This document shows, piece by piece, positions 11,364 through 20,652 of a stretch of DNA of 64,000 nucleotides. The stretch lies in NCBI GenBank assembly GCA_037178625.1, contig CM074147.1, positions 1,488,001 to 1,552,000 on the forward strand. The letters run 5' to 3'. This DNA is from Skeletonema tropicum. Taxonomy: Eukaryota; Bacillariophyta; Thalassiosirophyceae; Thalassiosirales; Thalassiosiraceae. Under the pieces are notes generated by a model. That model was not told the origin of the DNA. It did no database searches and worked only from the letters and a program-made list of their open reading frames with translations. A program made the translations under genes and the position numbers. How positions within the stretch are numbered: position 1 is the stretch's first letter; each line of letters opens with the position of its first letter.

Positions 11364-12332
11364 ATGGCGGACCACGCAGAAGATGATAATGGTGGAGATA
11401 TTTTTGTGTACAGGGGAGGGCGAGCTCCTGAGAATGTTACTCATGTCCGCATTGATAAATCAGTCGACGTGATTGAGGACGACGCAGTTAGAGATTGTGA
11501 GAGGTTGGTGAAGGTGGACACTCACGATGGGATCCGAAGAGTTGGAAGTAGGGCTTTCTACATGTGCACATCTTTGCCGCAGATAAATCTCAAATCTGTA
11601 TATGAAATCGGTACGTCTGCATTTCTTCGTTGTAGAAATCTGGCGGATGTGGAGTTTGGTGACAACTTGGAAACAATTGGAAAGATTGCATTTCTTGGAT
11701 GCCGTCTGAAGCATCTCAAGCTCCCATCTGTCGTCACCATTGGAAAGATTGCATTTATGGAATGCCGCCAACTGATTGATATTGAGCTGTCCGAGCAACT
11801 TGAAACAGTTGGATCAGGTGCATTTTTTCGCTGCACGTGTCTTCAACGCATTGCTATCCCATTGAAGAGAGATCTGTTTGAATTTAACGTTACGACTGAG
11901 GAATACAAACAGTTTCATCAATGTTATCGGTTATCTACGGTTGATCTTGTTGGGGGGGTCCACAAAACTGTTGCCTCGCTGCACATGGAGAGTTGGAGGA
12001 CTGATATGATTGCAGAAATCAATCGAATCAATGAGATTCTCCCCAGCACACCTGATAATGAGAAGACTAATGTAATACGACAATGGATGGAATCAGCCCT
12101 CGACAAAATGGATCATTACAAAGCTGAACATTACAGACATGTAAAGGAGGGAATAACTCTACTTGAGCTGGCTCTTTGGAAGGCCAAACTGGGAGAAAAT
12201 GAAGAGCATGCTGCGGAGAGGAGGACAAAGAAAGTCAAGGTTGATGCTGAAAGTGCAAGGAAGGAAAGACGTATCACATGTGGTGCTGATATTGTGATCA
12301 AGAATGTACTTCCGTTTCTACAATTGGAATGA
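11364..12332 (+). CDS. LRR_5 (BspA-like) leucine-rich repeat protein, copy A
   Basis: Single exon, 322 residues. It begins MADHAEDDNGGDIFVYRGG, followed by about seven degenerate repeats of the LRR_5 pattern (AFxxCxxLxxIxLxxxLxxIGxxAF) to residue 180. A family-specific C-terminal region follows with VDLVGGVHKTVASLH, IRQWMESALDKMDHY, a basic stretch RRTKKVKVDAESARKERR and the tail ADIVIKNVLPFLQLE. No signal peptide or membrane segment is visible; the basic stretch could be nuclear-directing. The function of such diatom families is unknown; binding to other proteins is the general expectation. It is the first of eight copies in this window. The start is fixed by alignment with the other copies. 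A short segment encoding FGFDHETV with a GTAAGC donor lies 200 bp upstream and may be a leader-exon relic. Confidence 0.85.
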   Translation: MADHAEDDNGGDIFVYRGGRAPENVTHVRIDKSVDVIEDDAVRDCERLVKVDTHDGIRRVGSRAFYMCTSLPQINLKSVYEIGTSAFLRCRNLADVEFGDNLETIGKIAFLGCRLKHLKLPSVVTIGKIAFMECRQLIDIELSEQLETVGSGAFFRCTCLQRIAIPLKRDLFEFNVTTEEYKQFHQCYRLSTVDLVGGVHKTVASLHMESWRTDMIAEINRINEILPSTPDNEKTNVIRQWMESALDKMDHYKAEHYRHVKEGITLLELALWKAKLGENEEHAAERRTKKVKVDAESARKERRITCGADIVIKNVLPFLQLE

Positions 12333-12571
12333 TCTTAATCACGATATTTTCTGAGGAGATCTCAAACATTCTACACGCGTGGTTGATTGGCCAATCCACA
12401 AACTCAACTGCAATCTCATTTCAGAACAAATGTGAGACGACTTTGTCGAGAACATCACTCTCTTTCTACGAGCAGAATAAAATAGTGTTGCACCTGGTTC
12501 TCTACTTTTAGTAATAATAATCCTTCCACTTCGTCCAGTCTGTTATGTACAGGGAGGAGAAGTAGTGGGAA

Positions 12572-12602
12572 GATCCTGTCCGCCAAAATTAGTACTGATT
12601 CC
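12572..12602 (+). promoter_or_regulatory. Family promoter block with E2F-like core (copy B)
   Basis: This block, with core CCGCCAAAATTAGTACTGAT, recurs about 100-200 bp upstream of copies B, D and G and, in altered form, of C and H. The GGCGG/TTT core resembles the E2F-DP site TTTSSCGC. Binding is inferred, not shown. Confidence 0.5.
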
Positions 12603-12746
12603 TTCGCAGAAAATCCAAAAATTCCTCTTGGGAAAAGCAATTACGCACGATCGACAGGTCGACAGGCTAGAGAGAGCGCTGCTGCGGAGGACCGACCGGG
12701 TACAATAATGGCGGATGGAGGTAGGGAGCAACGCATAAAAATCACC

Positions 12747-13715
12747 ATGGCGGACCATGCAGATGATAGTGATGGGGATATTTTTGTGTACAGGGGAGGA
12801 GGGCGAGCTCCTTGGCATGTCACTCACGTCCTCATTGATAAATCGGTCGACGAGATTGAGGAAAGGGCGTTCATGCTTTGTGAGAGTTTGGTGAACGTAG
12901 ACACTCACGATGGGATCAGAAGAGTTCGGAAGAATGCTTTCTGGTATTGCAGATCTTTGCGGAAGATAAATCTCTAATCGGTTATTCGAATCAGGCAGTT
13001 GGCATTTTTCGGTTGTGAAAATCTGACGGATGCAGAGTTTGGTGACGAGCTCGAAACAATTCGAGGATCTGCATTTACCTATTGCACCTCTCTGAAACAT
13101 CTTAAGCTCTCATCTGTCTTCACCATTAGAGCATATGCATTTATGAAATGCCGCCAACTGCTAGATATTGAGTTCCCCACTCAGCTCGAAACAATTCGAA
13201 AAAGTGCATTCTCTGGCTGTGAGCGGCTTCGACGCATTGTCATCCCACTGAAAAGAAATCTGTTTTCATTTGATGATAGTTTGCAGAAGTACAACCAGTT
13301 TGACGAGTGTGATAAACTTGTAACAGTTGACCTTGTTGGGGGGATCCATAAAACTGTTGCATCGTTACACATGGAGAGTTGGAGGACTGATATGCTTGCA
13401 GAAATCAATCGAATCAATGAGATTCTCCCCAATACACCTCACGATGAGAAGACTAATGTAATACGACAATGGATGGAATCAGCCCTCGACAAAATGGACC
13501 ATTACAAAGCTGAGCACAACAGATATGTGAGGGAGGGAATAACTGTACTTGAACTTGCGCTCTGGAAGGCCAAACTTGATGAAGAAGACGAGGATGCGGA
13601 GAGGAGGACACAGAGGGCTGAGATTGATGCTGAAAGTGCTAGGAAGGAGAGACGTATCACATGTGGTGTAGATATTGTGATAAAGAACGTGCTCCCGTTT
13701 CTGCAAATGATGTAA
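12747..13715 (+). pseudogene. LRR_5 protein copy B with one in-frame stop
   Basis: The reading frame is continuous from MADHADDSDGDIFVYRGG to the tail IVIKNVLPFLQMM except for a TAA at 12975-12977. There the other copies have a Lys or Glu codon after RINL. The stop comes after 76 codons; the frame is the same on both sides, so this is a nonsense change, not an indel. Downstream, repeats, the VDLVGGIHKTVASLH region and the basic segment are all kept. An in-frame ATG at 12708 could add 13 residues. It is either a young pseudogene, an allele with a stop, or (less likely) a readthrough gene. The downstream part has no nearby in-frame ATG that would restore a full repeat domain. Confidence 0.75.
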
Positions 13716-15366
13716 GCACTCACAACTTGGGGGGGATTGCCACTGCAACGCGTTTAAAATGAATCCATTCAAAGCATGACAGAAAATAGAGTTTATAATA
13801 ATTGATGGACGCTCAATATCCCTTTGTACAGCTTCATGCTGTTGCTGCTGCTGTATTTGGTTCTGTAGCTGTCAATCATTAATCCCCCCCCCCCCCAACT
13901 GCCGTTCCAGTTGCAACGTTATTCAATCACAGTCTCGTGTGCCGGATGCTCCAAGGACACTCTGCACCTTCCTAATATGTATCACGTGTGATAATTTTCG
14001 TTTCTCGCCTTGATATTTTATTCGCTAAGTTGGACACGAGTGTCAAGAATCCTTGCGGAGTGCTGAGCATCGATTCCATCTTGTCGGAGATAAAAGACCA
14101 GTTCTGACGACATGATGTGATTTTGCTAGCTCCTCTCTCATCTTGTGATCACCTTCCCCGCCTCTCAGAAGCTGTATTGTACTCTCCTCCTCGTCGTCAC
14201 CTCCATCAACATCCTCTCACCTCTCCAACCTTGCCTTCCCTTCCCTTCCCTTCGTGTTCATACAAATAAGCTAGTTGGCTGCGCCACAAAATTTATGGGC
14301 GGATGCAAGTGGTGTACTTAGTAATAGCATATGGTGGTGAGAATTCTGTATGACTAGTAGCATGTCATCGTGTTTGTGTTGCTGTCGGCGGTACTATTGC
14401 ATCAGTACCGAATATTGTTGCCACCGCTAGCGCTTCTCCGGATGAATGATCTGGTGTTGTTGTGCTTTCGGCTTGGTGAGCAGGTTGTTGCGTTGCGTCG
14501 ATCGGACTCGCCTTTTTTTCAGCAGGCTTTGAACGGCCGGCCAATTCAATTTGGTAAGAACAATAGAGGTTAGCAGTAGCGATAATGAAGCTCTCTAGAG
14601 AGATCTGGTTCTTTCTCGGCCAAGATTATGTTCCATGCATAGAAGCCGTGGTTAATGCAGGGACGATTGTTGATTCGACAGCACTCTTGGGAGTCCAAGC
14701 TTACGAACAGCTTGTTATTTTTACCTTTGAGTAACAGTAACAGGGGGCGAGTGAAGAAAACAAGGATGGAGCAAAATAGACTATCCACGCGTGAATAGAC
14801 ACTGCTTTCGCGGTAACTCATTTCCCTATCTACAGTCATCAAAAGAAAGCTTCACGGCGGCGAGCTACATTATTAGCCGGTAGAATTGTAAGCGGAGAGA
14901 GGGTGTTGATGTATTAGAGTTCGGCCAGCCATATCTTGCTGCCAATGAGTTTAATAACAAGCAGCATGTCCGCAGAACGCCATAAATAAGGCTCAAGCTC
15001 AAGTTTGTGGGGCTTTAGGTTATTTCTGTGCTACGGTAAACTACGTATCACTGGTATTGTAAACAAGAAAAGTATCTTTAAGAGGCTATGCCCTGCCCGC
15101 CTCTGCCCTGGCCTGGCCTGGGTGCGTAGGTTCTAGCGCTAAAATTAGTACTAATTCCTCTGTTCATTTTGTGGTTTTGGAATCTTGGGAGAAAACTAAA
15201 CCCAACCTACCTCCCTCCCGCCCTACATGACCCATGCATGCCATGACCCATGACCGACCAAAGGTAAATAAGTATTCCCGCCCCCACGCCACCACCACAT
15301 CACAATCTACAATATCACAATGACGCAACTTCTTCGCTTCGGCAGCAGAGGTTGAGTAAGAAACTC
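13716..15366. other. Spacer with segmental repeats
   Basis: No gene is supported in this 1.65 kb. About 13.86-14.62 kb resembles 23.86-24.68 kb in direct orientation: shared strings include GCATGCTCCAAGGACA-like and GCTTCTCCGGATGAA. About 14.58-15.01 kb resembles the reverse complement of 31.39-31.83 kb. About 15005-15085 matches a piece of the retroelement at 19.29-19.37 kb. A C14 tract lies near 13882-13896. A family promoter block is at 15136-15160. Confidence 0.6.
14580..15010. repeat. Inverted segmental duplicate of 31.39-31.83 kb
   Basis: This stretch matches the minus strand of 31390-31830, with indels. Shared parts include the CGCCGTGAAGCTTTCTT-like segment, GTGTCTATTCACGC and AGCATGTCCGCAGAAC. 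Each copy lies just upstream of an LRR_5 gene (C here, H there), so the duplicated unit was gene plus upstream flank. Confidence 0.65.
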
Positions 15367-16352
15367 ATGATGGCGCACGACGCAGATGATTATGGTGACG
15401 CCGACAACCCGGATATTTTTATAGAGGAGGGCGAGCTCCTCGGCATGTCACTCACGTCATCATCGATAAATCAGTTGATGAAATTGAAGAATCCGCATAC
15501 TCCCATTGCATGCGGTTGTTGGGGGTGGAGACTCACAATGGGATCAGGAAAGTTGGGAAGAACGCTTTCAACAACTGCAAGTTTTTGAGGCGAATAAATC
15601 TCAAATATGCAGTTGAAATAGACGAGGCAGCATTTTTCGATTGTAATGATCTGGCGGATGTAGAGTTTGGAGATAATCTTGAAACAATTGGTGAAAGCGC
15701 ATTTGCCTTTTGCGAATCTCTAGATTTAGAGCACATCAAGCTCTCATCTGTCGTCACCATCGAAGCATTTGCATTTATGACATGCCGCCGACTGATAGAT
15801 ATTGAGCTGTCGGAGCGACTTGAAACATTGGGAGCAGGTGCATTCGATGGCTGTATTCAACTTCAACGCGTTGCCATCCCACTGAAGAGAGATCTGTTTG
15901 CATTTGACGTTGAACTTGAGGGATACACCCAGTTTCGTTACTGTGAGCAACTGGTAACAGTTGATCTTGTTGGGGGGATCCACAAGACTGTTGCCTCGTT
16001 ACACATGGAACGTTGGAGAGCTGATATGCAAGAAGAAATCAATCGAATCAATGATGTTCTCCCCAGCACACCTGCCGATGAGAACACTGATGTAATACGA
16101 CAATGGATGGAATTGACCCTCGACAAAATGGATCATTACGAAGCGGAACATTACAGACATGTGAAGGAGGGAATAACTCTACTTGAACTTGCTCTGTGGA
16201 AGGCCAAACTGGGAGAAAATGAAGAGCCTGACGCGGAGAGGAGGACAAAGAAAGTCAAGGTTGATGCTGAAAATGCTAGGAAGGAGAGACGTATCACATG
16301 CGGTGCTGATATAGTGATCAAGAATGTACTTCCATTTCTGCAATTGGAGTGA
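15367..16352 (+). pseudogene. LRR_5 protein copy C, frameshifted near the N terminus
   Basis: The N terminus MMAHDADDYGDADNPDIF opens at 15367. A 4-bp deletion relative to the intact copies, just after GATATTTTT near 15423, throws the frame. The correct family frame then reads HVTHVIIDKSVDEIEESAY and continues without a stop to ADIVIKNVLPFLQLE at 16352. An internal ATG at 15510 (MRLLGVETHNGIRKVG) could still give a 280-residue protein lacking the first quarter. It is either a pseudogene or an N-terminally shortened gene; the remaining repeats and C-terminal region look unimpaired, which fits recent damage. Confidence 0.7.
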
Positions 16353-16563
16353 TCTCATGTACGATGTTATCTGAGGAGATTCAAAACATTTTACACGCGA
16401 GGCGGAGGCCAATCCACAAACTCAACTGCAGTCCACATCACATTCTTTCTACAAGAGCAGAATAAAATAGTGTTGCACCTGGTTCTCTACCTATCAGCAA
16501 TTAATCCTCCCCCTTCCTCCAGTTCCAGAGAGTAGATTGGCATGAGTAGAATTAAAAGTCTGG

Positions 16564-16600
16564 GAAGATCCTTTCCGCCAAAATTAGTACCGATTCCTCA
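16564..16600 (+). promoter_or_regulatory. Family promoter block with E2F-like core (copy D)
   Basis: It contains TTTCCGCCAAAATTAGTACC followed by GATTCCTCA, nearly identical to the blocks at 12572 and, inverted, at 29793. It lies about 100 bp before the ATG of copy D. Confidence 0.5.
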
Positions 16601-16687
16601 GTTTATTTCGAGTTTTGTCACTTAATTTTTTTTTCGACAAGGCGAGGTTGTGTGCCCGGCCGGCAGTTGTTGGCAATAGAAACCACC

Positions 16688-17662
16688 ATGGCGGACCGTA
16701 GATACTCACCATGGCCGACCACGCACAGGATAACGACGGTGATGGGGATGTTTTTGTCTACAGGGGAGGGAATCGTGCGCCTCAGCATGTTACTTGATAA
16801 ATCAGTCGACGTGATTGAGGTAGAGGCATTTAGAGATTGTGAGCGTTTGGTGAAGGTGGAGACTCACGGTGGTATCCGAAAAGTTGGGAAGAGGGCATTC
16901 TACCGATGCAGATCTTTGAGGCGGATAAATCTCGAATCTGCTGTTGAAATTGATGTGGGAGCATTTTGTTCATGTGCAAAGCTGGTGGATGTGGAGTTTG
17001 GTGACGAGCTTGAATTAATTGGTAGAGGCGCATTTTCCTTCTGCAAATCTCTAAAATATCTCAAGCTCCCATCGATCGTCACCATCTATTCTGGTGCATT
17101 CAGTTTCTGTGAGGCCATGACAGATATTGAGTTGTCCGATCGACTTGAAACAATTGAAGTACGTGCATTCAATGGCTGTGAGTGCCTTGAACGCATTGTC
17201 ATCCCGCTGAAGAGACATCTGCTTCCTAGGGAATACACCCAGTTTCGAGGATGTATGCAACTGGTAACAGTTGACCTTGTTGGGGGGGTCCACGAAACTA
17301 TTGACTCGTTACACATGGATCGTTGGAGGACTGATATGCATGAAGAAATCAATCGAATCAATGAGATACTCCCCACCACACATGTCTATCAACAGACTAA
17401 TGTAATACGACAATGGATGGAATCAACCCTCGACAAAATGGATCATTACAAAGCTGAGCACAACAGATATGTGAGGGAGGGAATAACGCTGCTGGAACTT
17501 GCTCTATGGAAGGCCAAACTTGGCGAAAATGAAGAGCATGCTGCGGAGAGGAGGGCAAAGAAAGTCAAGACTGATGTTGAATGTGTAAGGAAGGAGAGGC
17601 GTATAAAATGCGGTGCTGATATGGTGATCAAGAATGTACTTCCGTTTCTGCAATTGAACTGA
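16688..17662 (+). CDS. LRR_5 protein copy D with displaced N-terminal frame
   Basis: The family start MADHAQDNDGDGDVFVYRGG is present at 16711, but that frame ends at a TGA near 16795 because about 11 bp are missing after QHVT. A different ATG 23 bases upstream, at 16688 (MADRRYSPWPTT), opens a frame that enters the correct LRR frame at LLDKSVDVIEVEAF and runs to 17662, giving 324 residues. The protein could therefore be made with a non-homologous N terminus of about 40 residues. The repeats, VDLVGGVHETIDSLH, IRQWMESTLDKMDHY and the tail VIKNVLPFLQLN are intact. I call it coding with reserve; it may be a pseudogene. Confidence 0.6.
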   Translation: MADRRYSPWPTTHRITTVMGMFLSTGEGIVRLSMLLDKSVDVIEVEAFRDCERLVKVETHGGIRKVGKRAFYRCRSLRRINLESAVEIDVGAFCSCAKLVDVEFGDELELIGRGAFSFCKSLKYLKLPSIVTIYSGAFSFCEAMTDIELSDRLETIEVRAFNGCECLERIVIPLKRHLLPREYTQFRGCMQLVTVDLVGGVHETIDSLHMDRWRTDMHEEINRINEILPTTHVYQQTNVIRQWMESTLDKMDHYKAEHNRYVREGITLLELALWKAKLGENEEHAAERRAKKVKTDVECVRKERRIKCGADMVIKNVLPFLQLN

Positions 17663-18002
17663 TCTCATGTACGATGTTATCTGAGGAGGTCATCAAACAT
17701 TCTACGCGCGCGGTGGAGGCCAATACTCCAATTCAACCCCATTTCAGAACAGTGTGAGAGACTTTGTTGAATACATCACACATCACACATCACACCCTTT
17801 CTACAAGGATCAGAAAAAAAATTAGTGTTGCACCTGGTTCTCTACCTATATCAGTATGAATCCTTCCCCCTTCCACCAGATCCCAGAGAGTGGAAAAATG
17901 ATGGCATGATCGTAGAAGTGAGGATGTGTGTTTTGAAGGAGTTGAGGCGACATCCTCTAGGAAGGGCTAATTCGTTGAGCTTGGGAAAGATAAAGAAGAA
18001 GC

Positions 18003-20260
18003 CTAGAGGTCCACAAGAGGGATAACGTTGCTATTATCATCAACGAAGGCGTTGATGTTGATGATGGAGATTGAACCATTGCCATCGTCTCCGTAATCAC
18101 CATTGAGGACTCTGTCGTTGGCACGTTCATTGAGGGCAGCTTGAAGGGGGGCTAGTACGCGGTGAAAGACTGGTTCGGCGAAGATGGATGAAAGGGGGCA
18201 ACCTTGATGACACCTTCTTCCATTTCCATAACCATGAGAAGGTTGAACCAGTATCCTGATCCATGTTGGAAATGGACGTTGCCTGATTCTTGGTAGAACA
18301 GGTCAGCGACGTGAATGAGTTCAGGGAAGTGGCTGCTGAGACAATCCCTGAGCTCCCTTGCGAAATGAGGCTGAACACGTTGGTCATATTCGTGAAGACA
18401 ACCTCTCTAGGGAAGGCGGCCTTTGCTTTGAGGTCCGGTGATATATTTGTCTATGTCTATGGCAAGTTAAGTAGTTTTGATGATGAAGTCCTGACTATTG
18501 GTATTGGACACGCCGAGTGCAAATTTATGAGGAAGGAGGTGGAGGGCAAAACATTGGCGGTAGGAACGGGCGATGTGGTTCCCTAGGCCTAGGATTAGAG
18601 GATGAGTCTGATGGCCGTAGGGGTAGGGACGCCGATGGGGCGGAGTTTTGATGGGACCTTGGGATCCTTGTGCTTGTGCGAACAGAAGAGGTAGGTATCA
18701 CGATCACGAAGGTATTGCTTTATTTCAGGATGGAGTTTGGTGGTGAAGATTATGTTGAAGAAGAATTGGAGATTCGCATTGATTGATGGATTGTTGAGTC
18801 GAACTAGGCGTACTTATATAGGCGGCTGAAGGTATCGACAGTGTCGACAGTGTCGACAGAGTCTGCAATGGCAATGGCAATTGCAATGATGCCATTAGCC
18901 ATGCCTTTTGGGAGGTTTTTGATGGTTTCACAGATGTCCCCTGGAAGGTCGTATTGAGGTGGTGGTTGCGGTGATGCAGGGACAGGGAGGTCTGCTGCAT
19001 GGATTGGTGGATGGGGTGGGACGTGCAGGTTATGGATGATGCTCTCCAGCTCCAGGTGGCTTTTTGTTGACTATGACTGCTGCAGCAGCTGCAGGCTTAG
19101 CTGCAGGCTTGGTATGCTGTGTGCGCCAGCACAGTTGTCACTATCAGTCCATGCTGGATGGCTTTGTTGGATTGGCTGTTGGTAGGGAGACTGGTTGTTG
19201 TTGATTTGCTGACACTGACAATGGCCATGGCGGAGGTCCATACCTAAAGTAAGTAGCTCCTCATAGTCAGCAGGCTGCAACGGTGTGGGGCTTTAGGTTA
19301 TTCTGTGCTACGGTAAACTACGTATGCTATTATGAACAAGAAAAGCATCTGTGAATGGCTGAGAAGACTCTTGAGTCGACTGAGAGCTACTTCTTTGTGA
19401 AGTAGATCTGCCATATGTACATGTACTGTACAATAAAGATGAAATTTGGTCATCATTAAGTGATGACGCTGTTATCGGGCCATTGTTGCTCTCATAAAGT
19501 GCTTGAATGGCAGCTAGTTCTGCTGAGCCGTTTGCCTTACAAACCGTTCTCCCGAATATTTGTGTGTAGCAGGTGCTTGGGTCTGGGCTTTTGTAGGATC
19601 CCGTAGTGATAGTTTCGTTGTTTCGATTTCCAAATTGAGTCGGCTCGTTCTAGGATGTTTGATGGGGTTCTAGTAAACGCTTGTGAGCCATGTTGGAGGC
19701 GTTTGGACTTGTCGATGTTGGCGTTTGGGAATTTGGACTTGTCGATATTGTGGAGTGTTTTGTAGTCGCCATTTGGAGGTGTGCCGTATAGGAATAGGAA
19801 GTAATTAATTGTAGGTGTAGGTCCGAAGAGTCCTAGAGTGGGCTGATGGCAAAAGGGAGTAGTTGCATGTTATCTGAGTAAAGTTCTCCGATGATTTGTT
19901 CTCCGGTAAGTGATATTTGTGATGAGCTGTCGGTGCGTGATGTATTTGAACCTCTGCCTCTTTGAAACTTGCTCTTCTCTGCCAAAGGAGTGACGTGACG
20001 ATACATATTGTTTGATTTAGCGCTACTTCGTTGTTGATGTCATACCTACTTAGTTGAAGTGGCTGCAGGTGGATAAGTTTTGGTACCAGTTTAGACAACA
20101 CGGCAGAGCCAAGTTGAAGTTTTGAGGGGGAAAGTATGAGAAGTCCAACGTCTTGGCGGACAGAAAGAATGGTTGAGAAATTTCGCACATCGAACAATTT
20201 GAAATCAAATTTGGTCGATCCAAAATGCAAAATGGCGGTCGTTTCTCCGTTGCTGGACAA
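18003..20260 (-). pseudogene. Decayed reverse-transcriptase retroelement
   Basis: On the minus strand, pieces of a reverse transcriptase can be read in shifting frames. In order they are KLRPIGVPTPTA, GNHIARSYRQCFALHLLPHK, LAIDIDKYI, FTNMTNVFSLIS, FPELIHVADLFYQESG, EEG, QGCPLSSIFAEPVFHRVL and the catalytic-type INAFVDDNSNVIPL, ending at a stop at 18003. Upstream pieces such as KQRNYHYGILQKPRPK and AELAAIQALYES (19.4-19.8 kb) and a frame to 20260 are probably the N-terminal part of the same element. At least four frameshifts or stops show it is dead. The QGCPLS and FVDD boxes are palm motifs of the RVT_1 type. No LTRs or target-site duplications were found. Part of it (about 19290-19370) recurs at 15005-15085. 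Confidence 0.7.
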
Positions 20261-20652
20261 GAATTGGGTTTGAATTATGTTCTTTTTGGCTTACTTAACA
20301 CGATCGAACACTCACTCTACTACTGCACTGCACGCATCCCTGGAGAAGCACATAAAAATGCAGAACAAAACACAACACTTGCACTTGCATCTTTACCTGT
20401 CCAGAGATTCTATTCTATACTAAAGTGAGTCAACACAGCCTTGCCTTTGTCTTATTATTCCTATTCCCACTAACCCTAACACTAACACTTATCGAAAACT
20501 ATATCACACGATAACGCTCTCTTGTTGCTTCCTTCCCGCTGCCCCACCCACACCCATTAATACGGATATGATCATGTCATCTCTGCACCACCATTACACA
20601 CATGCACACGCCAATGCCACGACACTAACTCAGAATTCTTTCCTATCACCCC

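Noticed and set aside
15352..15588. Reading copy C from its first open frame as a separate small protein
   Set aside because: Only the first 20 codons are family sequence; the rest is the family DNA in the wrong frame after a 4-bp deletion.
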